This document shows, in pieces, positions 44,542 through 54,548 of a DNA stretch of 64,000 bases (its first letter is position 1; the number at the start of each line of letters is the position of its first letter). A program made the translations under genes and the position numbers. The stretch is from an uncultured Actinomycetes bacterium (GTDB lineage Bacteria > Actinomycetota > Actinomycetes > Nanopelagicales > Nanopelagicaceae), in contig CAINRW010000044.1 of NCBI GenBank assembly GCA_903852815.1, positions 1-64,000 on the forward strand. Reading direction: 5' to 3'. The notes under the pieces are model-generated. The model was not told the origin of the DNA. It saw only the letters and a list, made by a program, of their open reading frames with translations, and made no database searches.

Positions 44542-44547
44542 TAGGCT
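44542..44547 (+). promoter_or_regulatory. Putative -10 element for leaderless dapD
   Basis: TAGGCT, six bases, then the ATG at 44554. Confidence 0.55.
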
Positions 44548-44553
44548 TAGTTC

Positions 44554-45471
44554 ATGACGACCATCGCATCTGGCCACGGAATTTCAACACTTAGCGCAGG
44601 TAAAACGCTCGACGTTTGGTTTCCTGCGCCGGCATTGAAATCTTTACCAACTGAAGTTCCGCAAGAACTTCTAGCATTGGTTGGCAGCGATGCGGTTCGT
44701 GGAATTACACGCGAGATTGTCAGCATTGAAATCGACATACATGCAGCACCTACAACTACCGAAGATGCCTACCTTCGCCTTCACTTACTGTCACATAGAT
44801 TAATCAAGCCACATGGACTTTCACTTGATGGGCTCTTTGGATTACTCAATAACGTTGTGTGGACCTCTGTAGGACCTTGCGCAGTTGATGGATTTGAATT
44901 AACGCGTGCGCGACTTAAAGCTGCATATCCACATTTCACCGTTTTTTCAGTCGATAAATTTCCACGAATGGTTGATTATGTAATTCCAAGTGGAGTTCGT
45001 ATCGCTGATGCCGATCGGGTGCGTCTTGGCGCATACGTTTCAGCAGGCACAACGGTCATGCATGAAGGTTTCATTAACTTTAACGCTGGAACTCTTGGAA
45101 CCTCTATGGTCGAAGGTCGCATTTCTGCGGGCGTCGTTGTCGGTGATGGTTCAGATATTGGCGGCGGTGCATCAATCATGGGAACACTTAGTGGTGGTGG
45201 TAAAGAAGTTATCTCTATTGGAGAAAAAACTTTGCTCGGCGCAAACTCTGGTTGTGGAATTTCTTTAGGCAACAACTGTGTTATCGAAGCAGGTGCCTAT
45301 ATAACTTCTGCCTCAAAAGTTCGACTTCCTGACGGCGAAGTTGTCAAAGCTATTCAACTCTCTGGTGGTCACAACTTACTCTTTCGTCGAAACTCACTCG
45401 ATGGTGGACTTGAAGTTATTAACCGTACTGGCACCTGGGGTGGACTTAACTCAATTCTGCACGCCAATTAA
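44554..45471 (+). CDS. dapD: Tetrahydrodipicolinate N-succinyltransferase DapD
   Basis: 305 residues. An N-terminal helical domain is followed by a left-handed beta-helix of hexapeptide repeats (about 145-260: GVRIADADRVRLGAYVSAGT, GRISAGVVVGDGSDIGGG, KTLLGANSGCGISLG). The segment with MVEGRISAGVVVGDGSDIGGGAS matches the actinobacterial DapD type. It forms N-succinyl-2-amino-6-ketopimelate for lysine and meso-diaminopimelate, and DapC of this window takes the next step. Its 3' end overlaps the convergent SpoIID gene by 21 bases. No Shine-Dalgarno; leaderless hexamer present. Confidence 0.95.
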   Translation: MTTIASGHGISTLSAGKTLDVWFPAPALKSLPTEVPQELLALVGSDAVRGITREIVSIEIDIHAAPTTTEDAYLRLHLLSHRLIKPHGLSLDGLFGLLNNVVWTSVGPCAVDGFELTRARLKAAYPHFTVFSVDKFPRMVDYVIPSGVRIADADRVRLGAYVSAGTTVMHEGFINFNAGTLGTSMVEGRISAGVVVGDGSDIGGGASIMGTLSGGGKEVISIGEKTLLGANSGCGISLGNNCVIEAGAYITSASKVRLPDGEVVKAIQLSGGHNLLFRRNSLDGGLEVINRTGTWGGLNSILHAN

Positions 45472-46695
45472 ATCAAACCAGGCAGATGGAATTTTAGTTT
45501 TACTGCGAAACTTTTCGCCACTTAAAATTGCTTGAGCCCCTGACGATGAAGTAGCACGAATTTCAGAGACTGTCCCACTTTCATTTCTTCCTAAAATTTC
45601 TAGTGAAATAACATCGGGTAGTACAAATGCACTTGCAATAACTTGCGCGGAAATTTCACGATCCCAAGCGACATAATTGGGATTTAATGCGACATCTAAA
45701 GAACCTGGATCATCAACAATTTGAGTGTACTCACGTTCACTTCCCCAAGCGTTAAGTGCACTTTCTGTTTTTCCACCTGATGACGAAAAGAAATAAGCAG
45801 TTATTGGAATTCCAGCTTGAGTGATTGTTAGGCCAGTCGTATTTGTAACGGTACTTTTCCAAACTTGGCCATATTTTTTCTCTAACTCTTTTGAGTAACC
45901 AATAAAAACTTGATCATTAAACTTTCCATACAAATCACAATCACATGCTTTGCGAATAATTCCTGCTTTACTCAGTGCATATGAGCGCGAAGCAATGGCT
46001 TGGGCTTCCAAAGCGGCAATAGGCCAATAGGAAGGCATCTCGCTCACACCCCATAAATATTCATCAGCCAACCGAACTGAATTTGTAATTTCGAAATAGT
46101 AGTTTGCCCCAGATTTAACTACTTTCAGTTGCATCTGACCATATCGATATTTATTTGTAACACCAGATTGTGAAAGGGTTACTACTGAATCTACCCCTGC
46201 TAAGTAACGCGTACCGCTCCATCTAATAGTGAAAATCTTTCCACTCTTAAACTCAGTTACTGAGTTACCAACAACAATCTTAGGAAGTGCGTTAGATCCC
46301 GCCATTGTGAATCTTAAATAACCTTTGTTGTCGATTGTAGATAGAGGGCTGATGCCACTTTTGTCCGAAATATCTCCATCAAAGAGTTCTATGACACCTT
46401 CTGCAGTTGCTGTAGAAAATCTGGCGACTCGTAACATATGACCAACATTGACGCGTAAAATCTGCGAATCATCTAAGGCATCAATAGAAATATCTTTAAA
46501 ATAATATTGCAGAATTTCGTCAGAAGTTGCCCCAGCTAATGCCATTGACTTAGCACCCATTTGGCTAAGCCCAACTCCATGACCATAGCCAGAACCATGG
46601 AAAGCAAAGGTGGTTGGTGTATCGAGAGCAAAAGTTGCCAACGGCGCTAGAGCAAAACTAAAAATTAATGCCAGGGTGAAACTAAGTCTCCTCAT
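45451..46695 (-). CDS. SpoIID/LytB-domain cell-wall protein
   Basis: 414 residues with a signal peptide (about 1-23). The SpoIID/LytB features are FHGSGYGHGVGLSQMGA (about 32-48), SYWPIAALEAQAIASRSYAL (about 217-236) and AYFFSSSGGKTESA (about 286-299). SpoIID-type domains are lytic transglycosylases or amidase activators that work on denuded or ordinary peptidoglycan. Actinobacteria that do not sporulate often encode such proteins in envelope loci. It overlaps the glycosyltransferase stop by one base and converges on dapD. Confidence 0.88.
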   Translation of the reverse strand: MRRLSFTLALIFSFALAPLATFALDTPTTFAFHGSGYGHGVGLSQMGAKSMALAGATSDEILQYYFKDISIDALDDSQILRVNVGHMLRVARFSTATAEGVIELFDGDISDKSGISPLSTIDNKGYLRFTMAGSNALPKIVVGNSVTEFKSGKIFTIRWSGTRYLAGVDSVVTLSQSGVTNKYRYGQMQLKVVKSGANYYFEITNSVRLADEYLWGVSEMPSYWPIAALEAQAIASRSYALSKAGIIRKACDCDLYGKFNDQVFIGYSKELEKKYGQVWKSTVTNTTGLTITQAGIPITAYFFSSSGGKTESALNAWGSEREYTQIVDDPGSLDVALNPNYVAWDREISAQVIASAFVLPDVISLEILGRNESGTVSEIRATSSSGAQAILSGEKFRSKTKIPSAWFDLIGVQN

Positions 46696-47702
46696 TACTG
46701 ATCTTCAAAATTATCCAGTAAAGATTTAGGCGATGTGAGAAAACCTAAACCCCATGACATATGCATGGTCAATAAAATTATGGGCAAACGAATTGCCTCA
46801 AGAATTGAGTGCGCAATTAATCCGGATGCGATAACGATAAAGAAAATATAAATCAAAGCTGGGGTAAAAAATATTGGCGAAACAATGGAACCAAGAACCA
46901 GGGAGATGATAGTTCCTACAACTGTAAATGGTGGAACTAGATATCTCACATTAATTGTTCCTGGGTGAGAACGCGCTACTACACGGCGCCATCTTCCATA
47001 TTCAAAATATTGTTTTGCAAGTGCACGAAGAGTTGGTCTTGGTCGATAACTCACAATTAATCTGGGATCGAAATAAACTACTCCCCCAGCTTTTCTAAGG
47101 CGATGGTTAAGCTCCCAATCTTGTGCACGCGTGAATTTCTCGTCAAAGCCACCAATCGCAAGTAATGCTTCTCTTCTAAAACTTCCTAAATAGACCGTGT
47201 CACTTTCGCCAGCTTGTCCGCCCACATGAAATTTAGCGGCACCAACTCCGAGTGGGCTGCGCATAGCTCGTGCAACCGAACTTTCAAATAAATTGCGACC
47301 TTCGGCCGCCATTACTCCGCCAACATTAACTGCGCCCGTTTGCAATAAAATTTCAAATGCCATTGACAAATAATTCGCAGGGATTTGAGTATGGCCATCG
47401 ACTCGAACTATGACTCCATATTTGCTTGCCGATAGCGCAATATTTAAACCCGCGGCAGTTCGTCCAGTTGGATTATCAACAACCACGATCTGTGGATTTT
47501 TTTTAGCCATCGCATGTGCTACTTCCAAGGTTGAATCCTTGGATGGACCCACGGCGACGACTATTTCGGTGACGCCGTCAAAGTCCTGCTTCAGGATTGC
47601 ACCGAGGGCATCCTCCAAATAAGCGGCCTCGTTGAGAACGGGCAAAATCACCGAAATCTCTCGCTTCGGTGAGCCATATAACGCATGTGCTGATGTCTTC
47701 AT
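46695..47702 (-). CDS. GT2 family glycosyltransferase (ExoA-like)
   Basis: 335 residues. The GT-A fold has SVILPVLNEAAYLEDALGAI (about 17-36), VVAVGPSKDSTLEVA, the DxD-like VIVRVDGHTQIP (about 96-107), and the acceptor-side AQDWELNHRLRKAGG (QDWEL acidic base). Two or three membrane helices follow near the C-terminus (about 250-320). It resembles succinoglycan ExoA-type enzymes that add a sugar to a lipid carrier. Divergent from the LCP gene with 36 bases between starts; coupled to SpoIID (TAATG). Confidence 0.88.
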   Translation of the reverse strand: MKTSAHALYGSPKREISVILPVLNEAAYLEDALGAILKQDFDGVTEIVVAVGPSKDSTLEVAHAMAKKNPQIVVVDNPTGRTAAGLNIALSASKYGVIVRVDGHTQIPANYLSMAFEILLQTGAVNVGGVMAAEGRNLFESSVARAMRSPLGVGAAKFHVGGQAGESDTVYLGSFRREALLAIGGFDEKFTRAQDWELNHRLRKAGGVVYFDPRLIVSYRPRPTLRALAKQYFEYGRWRRVVARSHPGTINVRYLVPPFTVVGTIISLVLGSIVSPIFFTPALIYIFFIVIASGLIAHSILEAIRLPIILLTMHMSWGLGFLTSPKSLLDNFEDQ

Positions 47703-47726
47703 AACCCCACCACCGTATCGTCCAAG

Positions 47727-47732
47727 TAGTCT
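47727..47732 (+). promoter_or_regulatory. Putative -10 element for leaderless LCP gene
   Basis: TAGTCT, six bases, then the GTG at 47739. It supports the GTG as the start despite no ribosome-binding site. Confidence 0.5.
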
Positions 47733-47738
47733 CTCCCT

Positions 47739-48872
47739 GTGAAAACGACGCGTTCCATTCGAATTATTACATCACTATCTTTGGCCGTTGTCGCCATTTC
47801 CGCTTTTTCATGGCTGGGTTTAAGCCAAGTTAGTGGCGCGCTCAATCGTGTAGATGTTTTTGGTTCACTTGGAAAACGTCCAGATAAGCCATCGAGTGCA
47901 CTTAATTATTTACTTGTTGGTTCAGATACTCGCGAAGGCTTAACGCGCGAACAGGAAAAAATATTAAAGGTCGGCTCAACGGCTACTGCCGCTGGGGCAC
48001 GTTCAGACACGATGTTATTAGTTCATATAAGTAAGGCGCGCGATAAAGCCACGATTATTTCTATTCCGCGTGATTCCCTTGTGACAATTCCAGCTCACCC
48101 ATCCATTTATAACAAAAAAATTATTACCCCTGCGGCTAAGGGAAAAATTAACGCTGCATTTGCTTGGGGTGGCGCACCACTCTTAATTCAAACAATCGAA
48201 GAATCTACAAACATCAAGATTGATCATTATATTGAAATTGGCTTTGCCGGTTTTGCCAACATGGTTGATGCATTAGGTGGAATTCAAGTCTGTTCAAAAC
48301 GCGATATAAATGATCCAAACAGTCACCTTGTAATGTCGGCTGGTATTCATACTCTCGATGGAATTGAATCTTTGAAATATGTACGAACAAGAGATTTTGA
48401 TGGCATGGGCGACCTTGGACGAATGCAACGTCAGCAACAATTTATGAGTGCCGTGCTCCGTAAAGTTACGAGCACTGGTGTACTTCTCAATCCGATTAAA
48501 TTAGTTAATTTCTTTAATGCAGCAATCGCAACAGTAAAGACTGATTCACAGTTAAACGAGCAGGATTTAATTACTTTAGCTAAACAGCTGAAGAATTTGA
48601 CTCCCAGCAAAGTTCGCACATTAACAATTCCGCTGGGAAATTCAAATGGTTTTTATCCGGGTCTAGGATCTGTTGTTATGTGGGATTCAGTTCTAGCGCC
48701 AGAGCTTTTCAATCGGATCATTCAAGATTTACCTTTAATTGATGTGGTAACCCCAACACCTTCGGCCTCATCAACAACAACTGTGGCGGCATCTGCATCA
48801 CCTTCACCATCCACAATCGATAAGTTCAAGACTCGTACTGCCGCTGAGAATCCTTGTGGGGCGTTGAAGTAA
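47739..48872 (+). CDS. LytR-CpsA-Psr (LCP) family glycopolymer transferase
   Basis: 377 residues from a GTG. A membrane anchor (about 10-30) precedes the LCP domain with VGSDTREGL (about 60-68), GARSDTMLLVHI, TIISIPRDSLVTIP and KINAAFAWGG. The conserved arginines that bind the lipid pyrophosphate (for example in DTREG, ARSD, IPRD and VRTRDFDGMGDLGR) are intact. LCP enzymes attach arabinogalactan-like or teichoic-acid-like polymers to peptidoglycan. The C-terminus is a Thr/Ser/Pro-rich tail (about 335-365). It begins the LCP-ugd run on the plus strand. Confidence 0.94.
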   Translation: MKTTRSIRIITSLSLAVVAISAFSWLGLSQVSGALNRVDVFGSLGKRPDKPSSALNYLLVGSDTREGLTREQEKILKVGSTATAAGARSDTMLLVHISKARDKATIISIPRDSLVTIPAHPSIYNKKIITPAAKGKINAAFAWGGAPLLIQTIEESTNIKIDHYIEIGFAGFANMVDALGGIQVCSKRDINDPNSHLVMSAGIHTLDGIESLKYVRTRDFDGMGDLGRMQRQQQFMSAVLRKVTSTGVLLNPIKLVNFFNAAIATVKTDSQLNEQDLITLAKQLKNLTPSKVRTLTIPLGNSNGFYPGLGSVVMWDSVLAPELFNRIIQDLPLIDVVTPTPSASSTTTVAASASPSPSTIDKFKTRTAAENPCGALK

Positions 48873-48876
48873 AGTT

Positions 48877-50193
48877 ATGGCCATGAATTTACAGCTTTCA
48901 GTAATCGGTTGTGGTTACCTCGGAGTTACCCATGCTGCGTGCATGTCATCGCTTGGATTTAATGTCGTCGGCGTTGAGACAGATGCACGTAAAGTTGCTA
49001 TGTTACAAAAAGGTGAGCTTCCGTTTTATGAACCAGGTCTTGATACTTTGCTTGCCCAGGAAATCGCATCAGGTCGATTAACTTTTACAACAGATGTATC
49101 TGCAATCAAAGATGCTGATCTTCATTTTATTTGTGTGGGAACTCCGCAAAGATCAGATAGCTTTGCCGCAGATTTAACATATGTTGATTCGGCCATCGAA
49201 GCAATCGCCCCGCACTTGAAACCAGGTGCCCTTGTTGCTGGTAAGTCGACGGTTCCAGTTGGTACCGCCCAGCGCCTGCGAGAGCGATTAGCAGTTACTG
49301 CACCTCAAGCCGAGCTAGCGTGGAATCCAGAGTTTTTGCGTGAAGGTTTTGCCGTTGAAGATACTTTGCGCCCCAATCGCTTAGTAGTGGGTGTGACTAG
49401 TGATCGCGCAGAAGAAATTCTCAAGCAAGCATATGAACCGGTAATTGCTCTAGGTACACCTTGGATTCGCGCAGATTTGCCTACGGCAGAGTTAGTAAAA
49501 GTTGCGGCAAATTCATTTTTAGCAACAAAGATTTCTTTCATCAATGCTATGGCTGAAATCTGCGAAGCAGCAGATGGCGACGTGACTGTTTTGGCTCAAG
49601 CAATTGGGTATGACCCACGCATCGGAAATAAATTCTTGCAAGCCGGAATTGGTTTTGGCGGAGGTTGTCTTCCAAAAGATATTCGTGCATTCATGGCACG
49701 GGCCGAAGAGCTGGGTGCTAAACAAGCGTTGGAATTTCTACGAGAAGTTGATGCAATTAATTTACGTGCTCGACTTCGAGTAATTGAAGTTGTGCGATCT
49801 GAATTAGGCAGAGACTTAACTGCAAGAAAAATTGCCATCTTAGGTACAACTTTTAAACCCGATAGCGATGATGTGCGTGACTCTCCAGCTTTGGACATTG
49901 CAGTTCAATTACATCGTGCAGGTGCTCAAGTACTGGTTCATGATCCAAAAGGCATCAAGCCTGCAAAGGCGCGCTTTCCTGAACTTAACTTCGAAGAAGA
50001 TGTTTACACAACTCTCAAAGATGCTGAATTGACTTTGCATTTAACGGAATGGAAAGAATACCGAGCCCTTGATCCAGTTGAAATCGCTTCGATAGTAAAA
50101 GATAAAATAATGATTGATGGGCGAAATTTACTTAATCGTGAACTTTGGCGCGCAGCTGGTTGGAAATTTAGAGCGCTAGGACGCAGCGATTAA
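48877..50193 (+). CDS. UDP-glucose/GDP-mannose 6-dehydrogenase family
   Basis: 438 residues (an ATG two codons later is an equal start). Rossmann motif VIGCGYLGVTHAACMSSLG (about 8-26), the catalytic cysteine Cys264 in GIGFGGGCLPKDI, FKPDSDDVRDSPALDIA for the C-terminal domain. It oxidises a nucleotide hexose to the uronic acid; UDP-glucose is most likely but GDP-mannose cannot be excluded. Four bases separate it from the LCP gene, so uronate-containing wall polymer is a reasonable inference. Confidence 0.92.
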   Translation: MAMNLQLSVIGCGYLGVTHAACMSSLGFNVVGVETDARKVAMLQKGELPFYEPGLDTLLAQEIASGRLTFTTDVSAIKDADLHFICVGTPQRSDSFAADLTYVDSAIEAIAPHLKPGALVAGKSTVPVGTAQRLRERLAVTAPQAELAWNPEFLREGFAVEDTLRPNRLVVGVTSDRAEEILKQAYEPVIALGTPWIRADLPTAELVKVAANSFLATKISFINAMAEICEAADGDVTVLAQAIGYDPRIGNKFLQAGIGFGGGCLPKDIRAFMARAEELGAKQALEFLREVDAINLRARLRVIEVVRSELGRDLTARKIAILGTTFKPDSDDVRDSPALDIAVQLHRAGAQVLVHDPKGIKPAKARFPELNFEEDVYTTLKDAELTLHLTEWKEYRALDPVEIASIVKDKIMIDGRNLLNRELWRAAGWKFRALGRSD

Positions 50194-50224
50194 TACTTCC
50201 ACCGAAATTGATGCCCTGCTTGGG

Positions 50225-50587
50225 ATGAAAAACTGGGCCATCGTGGGCCTTGGAAATAATCCAGAACGTGCCGCCTTTGGAGTCGCTAAATTATTGCAAG
50301 AAAAAGGCCACACAATTACGCCGGTATATCCACGTGCTGAAACTGTCCATGGAGAAGTTGGCTACAAGAGCCTTTCGGAAATTCCATTTAGAGTTGACGT
50401 TGTCGACTGTTTTATTAATTCGCAATTAGTCGGCAAGGTAGTTGATGAAGCCATTGAAATTGGTGCCAAGGCGATTTGGATGCAATTAGATGTTATTGAT
50501 CAATCTGCAGCGGACCGTGCAGCGGCAGCAGGATTAATTGTTGTGATGGATCGATGTCCTGCAATTGAATATCGAAATAGGGTTTAA
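50225..50587 (+). CDS. CoA-binding domain protein (YccU type)
   Basis: 120 residues with the single CoA-binding Rossmann domain: [22 protein letters not shown] (2-23), [20 protein letters not shown] and [13 protein letters not shown]. The C-terminal MDRCPAIEY has the conserved cysteine of the YccU family. Its physiological role is unknown; it may bind CoA or an acyl-CoA. It lies 31 bases after the dehydrogenase and shares TTAA stop bases with convergent purE. Confidence 0.88.
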   Translation: MKNWAIVGLGNNPERAAFGVAKLLQEKGHTITPVYPRAETVHGEVGYKSLSEIPFRVDVVDCFINSQLVGKVVDEAIEIGAKAIWMQLDVIDQSAADRAAAAGLIVVMDRCPAIEYRNRV

Positions 50588-51090
50588 AAACCAGTTTTTT
50601 GATTTCGACGTGAAGCTAAATTTGCGGCTTTTTCTTTTGCCTCTGAATTTATCTGCGCCAATGCCTGCGAAACTTTTTCGCGAACTGCCGTATCGCTCAC
50701 ACCTAAAATTCTTGCAGCTAATAGGGCTGCGTTCTTGGCATTACCAATTCCTACGGTAGCTACTGGGACTCCAGATGGCATTTGAACGATTGAGAGAAGC
50801 GAATCCATTCCATCAAGGTTTTTTAGTGCTACTGGAACACCAATTACTGGAAGTGGTGTGAGCGCGGCAACCATGCCTGGTAAATGTGCAGCACCACCTG
50901 CGCCAGCGATAATTACTTTGTAACCCTTTGATTGTGCGTTTTGCGCAAACTCCATCATCTCTACGGGCATTCGATGTGCCGAAACAACATCGACTGAAAA
51001 TGAAATCTGCAGCTGCTCAAGAAGCTTGGCCGCTTCTTCCATGATTGGCCAATCTGAATCTGACCCCATGATGATTGCTACATCACTCAT
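50584..51090 (-). CDS. purE: N5-carboxyaminoimidazole ribonucleotide mutase PurE
   Basis: 168 residues, class I PurE. The active site is [13 protein letters not shown] (8-20), with VVSAHRMP (about 35-42) and [17 protein letters not shown] (about 61-77). It rearranges N5-CAIR to CAIR in purine synthesis, working with PurK, whose gene overlaps its start by eight bases. The C-terminal 15 residues are Lys/Arg-rich. It ends on the shared TTAA with the CoA-binding gene. Confidence 0.97.
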   Translation of the reverse strand: MSDVAIIMGSDSDWPIMEEAAKLLEQLQISFSVDVVSAHRMPVEMMEFAQNAQSKGYKVIIAGAGGAAHLPGMVAALTPLPVIGVPVALKNLDGMDSLLSIVQMPSGVPVATVGIGNAKNAALLAARILGVSDTAVREKVSQALAQINSEAKEKAANLASRRNQKTGF

Positions 51091-52195
51091 CGATTTCTCC
51101 GCTCAAATAGTCAAGGGCGTGCGTGACTTCTTGGGTTAATTCTATGAGGTTATCTCCCAATAAATTTACGTGACCAATTTTGCGGCCAGGTCGAACTTCT
51201 TTTCGATAGTGGTGAAATTTAAGTCCGGGAGTGCGCGCCATTAAGTGTAGATATGGGCGGTACATATCGGTTTTTTCTCCGCCTAAAATATTTCCCATCA
51301 CGGCGTACTCAGCAGTCATGGCTGGATCCCCCAGTGGAAGATCAAGCACTGCGCGTAAGTGTTGCTCAAATTGATTGGTGATCGAACCCTCGATTGTCCA
51401 ATGTCCCGAGTTGTGCGGACGCATTGCTAATTCATTGATGAATAACTCATCGCCTTTAACAAATAATTCAACTGCCATAACTCCAACGACACTAATTTCT
51501 GCAGCAACATCAAGTGCAAGTTTCTGCGCTCTTTCGCTCATAGCCTGCGAAAGCTGTGGTGCAGGAGAAATAGTCATCGTACAAATGCCATCGCTTTGAA
51601 TGGTTTGAGTGGGTGCCCAAGTTGTAGCTTGTCCGTGAGGTGAACGTGCAACCATCACTGCAATTTCATAATCGAAATCAATCAGCTCTTCAATTAATAC
51701 TTTTCCATTTTCTTTGATAAGCAAAGAAAGCTCGGTTTCATTTTCGACTTTCCAAACTCCACGTCCGTCATAACCACCAGAGATTGCTTTGGCAATTACT
51801 GGGTACTCGGTTACTTCGGAGGCAATAGTTACCACTTTATTTTTCGGCGCTGGAAATTTACTTAACCGTTCGCGCATTGCGGCTTTATCTTGAGAGAAAA
51901 CAAAACTGGTAGAACTTGGTCTAACAACTACACCTTCAGATTCTAAAACCTTGATAATGCTCAAGGGAATTAGTTCATGCTCGAAAGTGAGTACATCACA
52001 TTCACTTGCAAAACTTCGAACCGTTTCAAGATCACGATAATCACCGACAATGTGATTGGTGATTTGGGCCGCGCTCTCATCTGAATCATTAGCTAGAAGC
52101 AAGAGATTTACGCCTAAAGCGGCGGCCGGTGCAATGCTCATTCGTGCTAGTTGACCAGCACCGATTACTCCAACAGTTGGAAAGTTCTTGCTCAC
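51083..52195 (-). CDS. purK: N5-carboxyaminoimidazole ribonucleotide synthase PurK
   Basis: 370 residues of the ATP-grasp superfamily. [20 protein letters not shown] opens the PurK N-terminal domain; [14 protein letters not shown] (about 139-152) binds [22 protein letters not shown] (about 252-270) is the family signature. It carboxylates AIR with bicarbonate and ATP. It starts four bases after the end of birA and overlaps purE, giving a birA-purK-purE message, a grouping also known in Mycobacterium. Confidence 0.97.
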   Translation of the reverse strand: MSKNFPTVGVIGAGQLARMSIAPAAALGVNLLLLANDSDESAAQITNHIVGDYRDLETVRSFASECDVLTFEHELIPLSIIKVLESEGVVVRPSSTSFVFSQDKAAMRERLSKFPAPKNKVVTIASEVTEYPVIAKAISGGYDGRGVWKVENETELSLLIKENGKVLIEELIDFDYEIAVMVARSPHGQATTWAPTQTIQSDGICTMTISPAPQLSQAMSERAQKLALDVAAEISVVGVMAVELFVKGDELFINELAMRPHNSGHWTIEGSITNQFEQHLRAVLDLPLGDPAMTAEYAVMGNILGGEKTDMYRPYLHLMARTPGLKFHHYRKEVRPGRKIGHVNLLGDNLIELTQEVTHALDYLSGEIDE

Positions 52196-52199
52196 AGGC

Positions 52200-52958
52200 T
52201 TATCGTAGATGAACTACGTCGCCGGCCTGTACGTGCGTTCCTGAGTCTAAAACTAGTTCACCGCGAGCTGAAATATCTACCGCGACCGCCTTTTCAACGC
52301 GATTATCAGGAAAATGAACTTCAACTTCACTGCCTAGAGTTGAACTTAAGTTTTTATAAACGGTAACTATCGCATCACTGCCGTTGTCCCAGTCCACAAA
52401 ATAATCTTCAAACTGACGTAGAACTTTGCATAATAAATCATTTCGATCAAAACCTATTGCTCCTTGCAATGCCAATGATGTTGCCGTTGGCACTGGAAGC
52501 TGCGCTTCATTCATGCCAGTGTTTATGCCAATCCCAAGCACTATGCCATCACCAACAATTTCTGCAATTAGACCAGATACTTTTTTCTCATTAATTAAAA
52601 TGTCATTGGGCCATTTAACTTGTGCCTTGTAATCAGCTAAAGCCGATGCGACAGTCGCGCCGGCAATTAAGGCGATCCAGCCCCAATCTTCTCTATTTCT
52701 TTTTGGTTGAACAAAGAAAGAAAAAAGCAAAGCCGTAGCTTTCGGTGCCTCAAAACTTCTCGACATTCGTCCACGACCTGCACTTTGAAACTCTGCAGTA
52801 ATTACATCGCCGGCCGCAGCCTTGCCCTCGCGTACGAGTTGGGCAAGGTCGCTCTGCGTTGATGCGGTGACGTCAACCACGCTTACTCGCCAGTACTGCG
52901 TGAGCAATTCATTGATCTTTGCGTTATCAAGTGCCGCGCTTAGCATTTCATTGCCCAT
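52200..52958 (-). CDS. birA: Biotin-[acetyl-CoA-carboxylase] ligase BirA
   Basis: 252 residues from the ATG ending at 52958, favoured because TACGGT lies seven bases upstream; a longer reading would run under the accD start. Ligase domain with [14 protein letters not shown], the biotinyl-AMP loop [18 protein letters not shown] (about 63-80), [20 protein letters not shown] and a C-terminal SH3-like domain. It lacks the N-terminal DNA-binding domain of E. coli BirA, so it is not expected to repress. Its substrate, the biotin-carrier domain of AccA, is encoded in the divergent operon. Confidence 0.94.
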   Translation of the reverse strand: MGNEMLSAALDNAKINELLTQYWRVSVVDVTASTQSDLAQLVREGKAAAGDVITAEFQSAGRGRMSRSFEAPKATALLFSFFVQPKRNREDWGWIALIAGATVASALADYKAQVKWPNDILINEKKVSGLIAEIVGDGIVLGIGINTGMNEAQLPVPTATSLALQGAIGFDRNDLLCKVLRQFEDYFVDWDNGSDAIVTVYKNLSSTLGSEVEVHFPDNRVEKAVAVDISARGELVLDSGTHVQAGDVVHLR

Positions 52959-52964
52959 GACATG

Positions 52965-52971
52965 TACCGTA
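52965..52971. promoter_or_regulatory. Shared symmetric -10 (TACCGTA) for birA and accD
   Basis: The plus strand reads TACCGT followed by six bases and the accD ATG at 52977; the minus strand reads TACGGT followed by seven bases and the birA ATG at 52958. The two hexamers overlap by five positions. Start codons are 18 bases apart. Confidence 0.55.
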
Positions 52972-52976
52972 GGGGT

Positions 52977-54548
52977 ATGAGCCGTGATCTGCATACAACT
53001 GCCGGAAAAATTGAAGATTTAAGTTCACGAATTGAGGAAGCGGTCCATGCCGGTTCTGCTCGTGCGGTAGAAAAACAACATGCCAAGGGCAAAAATACTG
53101 CCCGCGAACGAATCGAGATGTTGGTAGATCCAGATTCCTTTACTGAAATCGATGAGTTTGCCCGTCATCGCTCAACTCAGTTTGGTATGGAAAATAATCG
53201 CCCTTACGGAGACGGAGTTGTGATTGGTACAGCAACCGTTGATGGTCGCCCAATCGCCCTTTATTCACAAGATTTCACAATCATGGGTGGATCTCTCGGT
53301 GAAGTTCACGCAGAGAAAATTGTAAAGATTGCAGAATTTGCGCTCAAGAGTGGAATTCCACTTATCGGAATTAATGATTCAGGTGGTGCGCGAATTCAAG
53401 AAGGCGTTGCTTCACTTGCTGGTTACGGAAAGATTTTTAGACTCAATACACGCTCATCGGGTGTGATTCCACAAATTTCCTTAATCCTGGGTCCTTGTGC
53501 GGGAGGCTCAGCTTATTCACCAGCGCTTACAGATTTCACCGTCATGGTCAACGAAACTTCGCATATGTTTATTACTGGTCCAGATGTCATTAAGACTGTA
53601 ACTGGTGAAGAAGTTGGAATGGAAGAGTTAGGTGGTGCAAGAACTCATAACACTCGCACTGGTAACTCACATTACTTGGCCGAAAATGAAGCCGATGCAA
53701 TTGATTATGTAAAAGCACTTCTTTCATATTTACCTTCAAATAATATGGATGGAGTTCCACACTTACCACCAACTGAAACTTTAGAGTTAAAAGCATCCGA
53801 CACTTCTTTGGACACTTTAATTCCAGATAGTCCAAATCAGCCATATGACATGAAGGTTTTAATTCAAGCGCTCGTCGATGAAGGTGAATTCTTAGAGGTA
53901 CATGCACTCTATGCACCAAATATTGTTGTTGGCTTTGCCCGCATCGAAGGTGAATCGATTGGAATAATCGCTAACCAGCCAAATCAATTAGCTGGAACTC
54001 TTGATATTAACTCCAGTGAAAAAGCTGCACGTTTCTTACGCTTTTGTGATGCCTTTAATATTCCAATTTTGACACTCGTTGATGTCCCAGGATTTCTTCC
54101 AGGAACTGAACAAGAGTGGGATGGAATTATTCGACGTGGAGCAAAATTACTGTATGCCTATGCCGAGGCATCGGTTCCACTTGTCACCTTGATTACGCGC
54201 AAAGCGTACGGTGGCGCTTTTATTGTTATGGGATCTAAGTATCTCGGTAGTGATATTAATTTTGCGTGGCCAAGTGCTGAAATTGCAGTCATGGGTGCAC
54301 AAGGTGCAGTCAATATTCTTTATCGTAAAGAACTTGCTGAATCTAAAGATCCAGTGGCTAAACGCGCGCAACTTGTTAATGACTACAACGAATCTCTAGC
54401 AAATCCTTACTTGGCTGCAGAGCGCGGAACGATTGATACTGTCATAGAACCGAATCAATCTCGCGCATACATCACTAAGGCTTTCAGAACGCTTCGAACT
54501 AAGCGTGACACCTTGCCTGCTCGCAAGCATGGAAATATTCCGCTGTAA
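52977..54548 (+). CDS. accD: Acyl-CoA carboxylase carboxyltransferase (beta) subunit
   Basis: 523 residues from the ATG at 52977; an ATG five codons upstream would include the -10 element. It carries [29 protein letters not shown], the oxyanion-hole loops GGARIQEGV and the C-terminal [20 protein letters not shown]. Members carboxylate acetyl-, propionyl- or longer acyl-CoA; the typical actinobacterial arrangement with AccE and AccA is present, so propionyl/acetyl-CoA is likely. Specificity is set by a residue I cannot place without alignment. It starts a nine-gene operon. Confidence 0.94.
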   Translation: MSRDLHTTAGKIEDLSSRIEEAVHAGSARAVEKQHAKGKNTARERIEMLVDPDSFTEIDEFARHRSTQFGMENNRPYGDGVVIGTATVDGRPIALYSQDFTIMGGSLGEVHAEKIVKIAEFALKSGIPLIGINDSGGARIQEGVASLAGYGKIFRLNTRSSGVIPQISLILGPCAGGSAYSPALTDFTVMVNETSHMFITGPDVIKTVTGEEVGMEELGGARTHNTRTGNSHYLAENEADAIDYVKALLSYLPSNNMDGVPHLPPTETLELKASDTSLDTLIPDSPNQPYDMKVLIQALVDEGEFLEVHALYAPNIVVGFARIEGESIGIIANQPNQLAGTLDINSSEKAARFLRFCDAFNIPILTLVDVPGFLPGTEQEWDGIIRRGAKLLYAYAEASVPLVTLITRKAYGGAFIVMGSKYLGSDINFAWPSAEIAVMGAQGAVNILYRKELAESKDPVAKRAQLVNDYNESLANPYLAAERGTIDTVIEPNQSRAYITKAFRTLRTKRDTLPARKHGNIPL

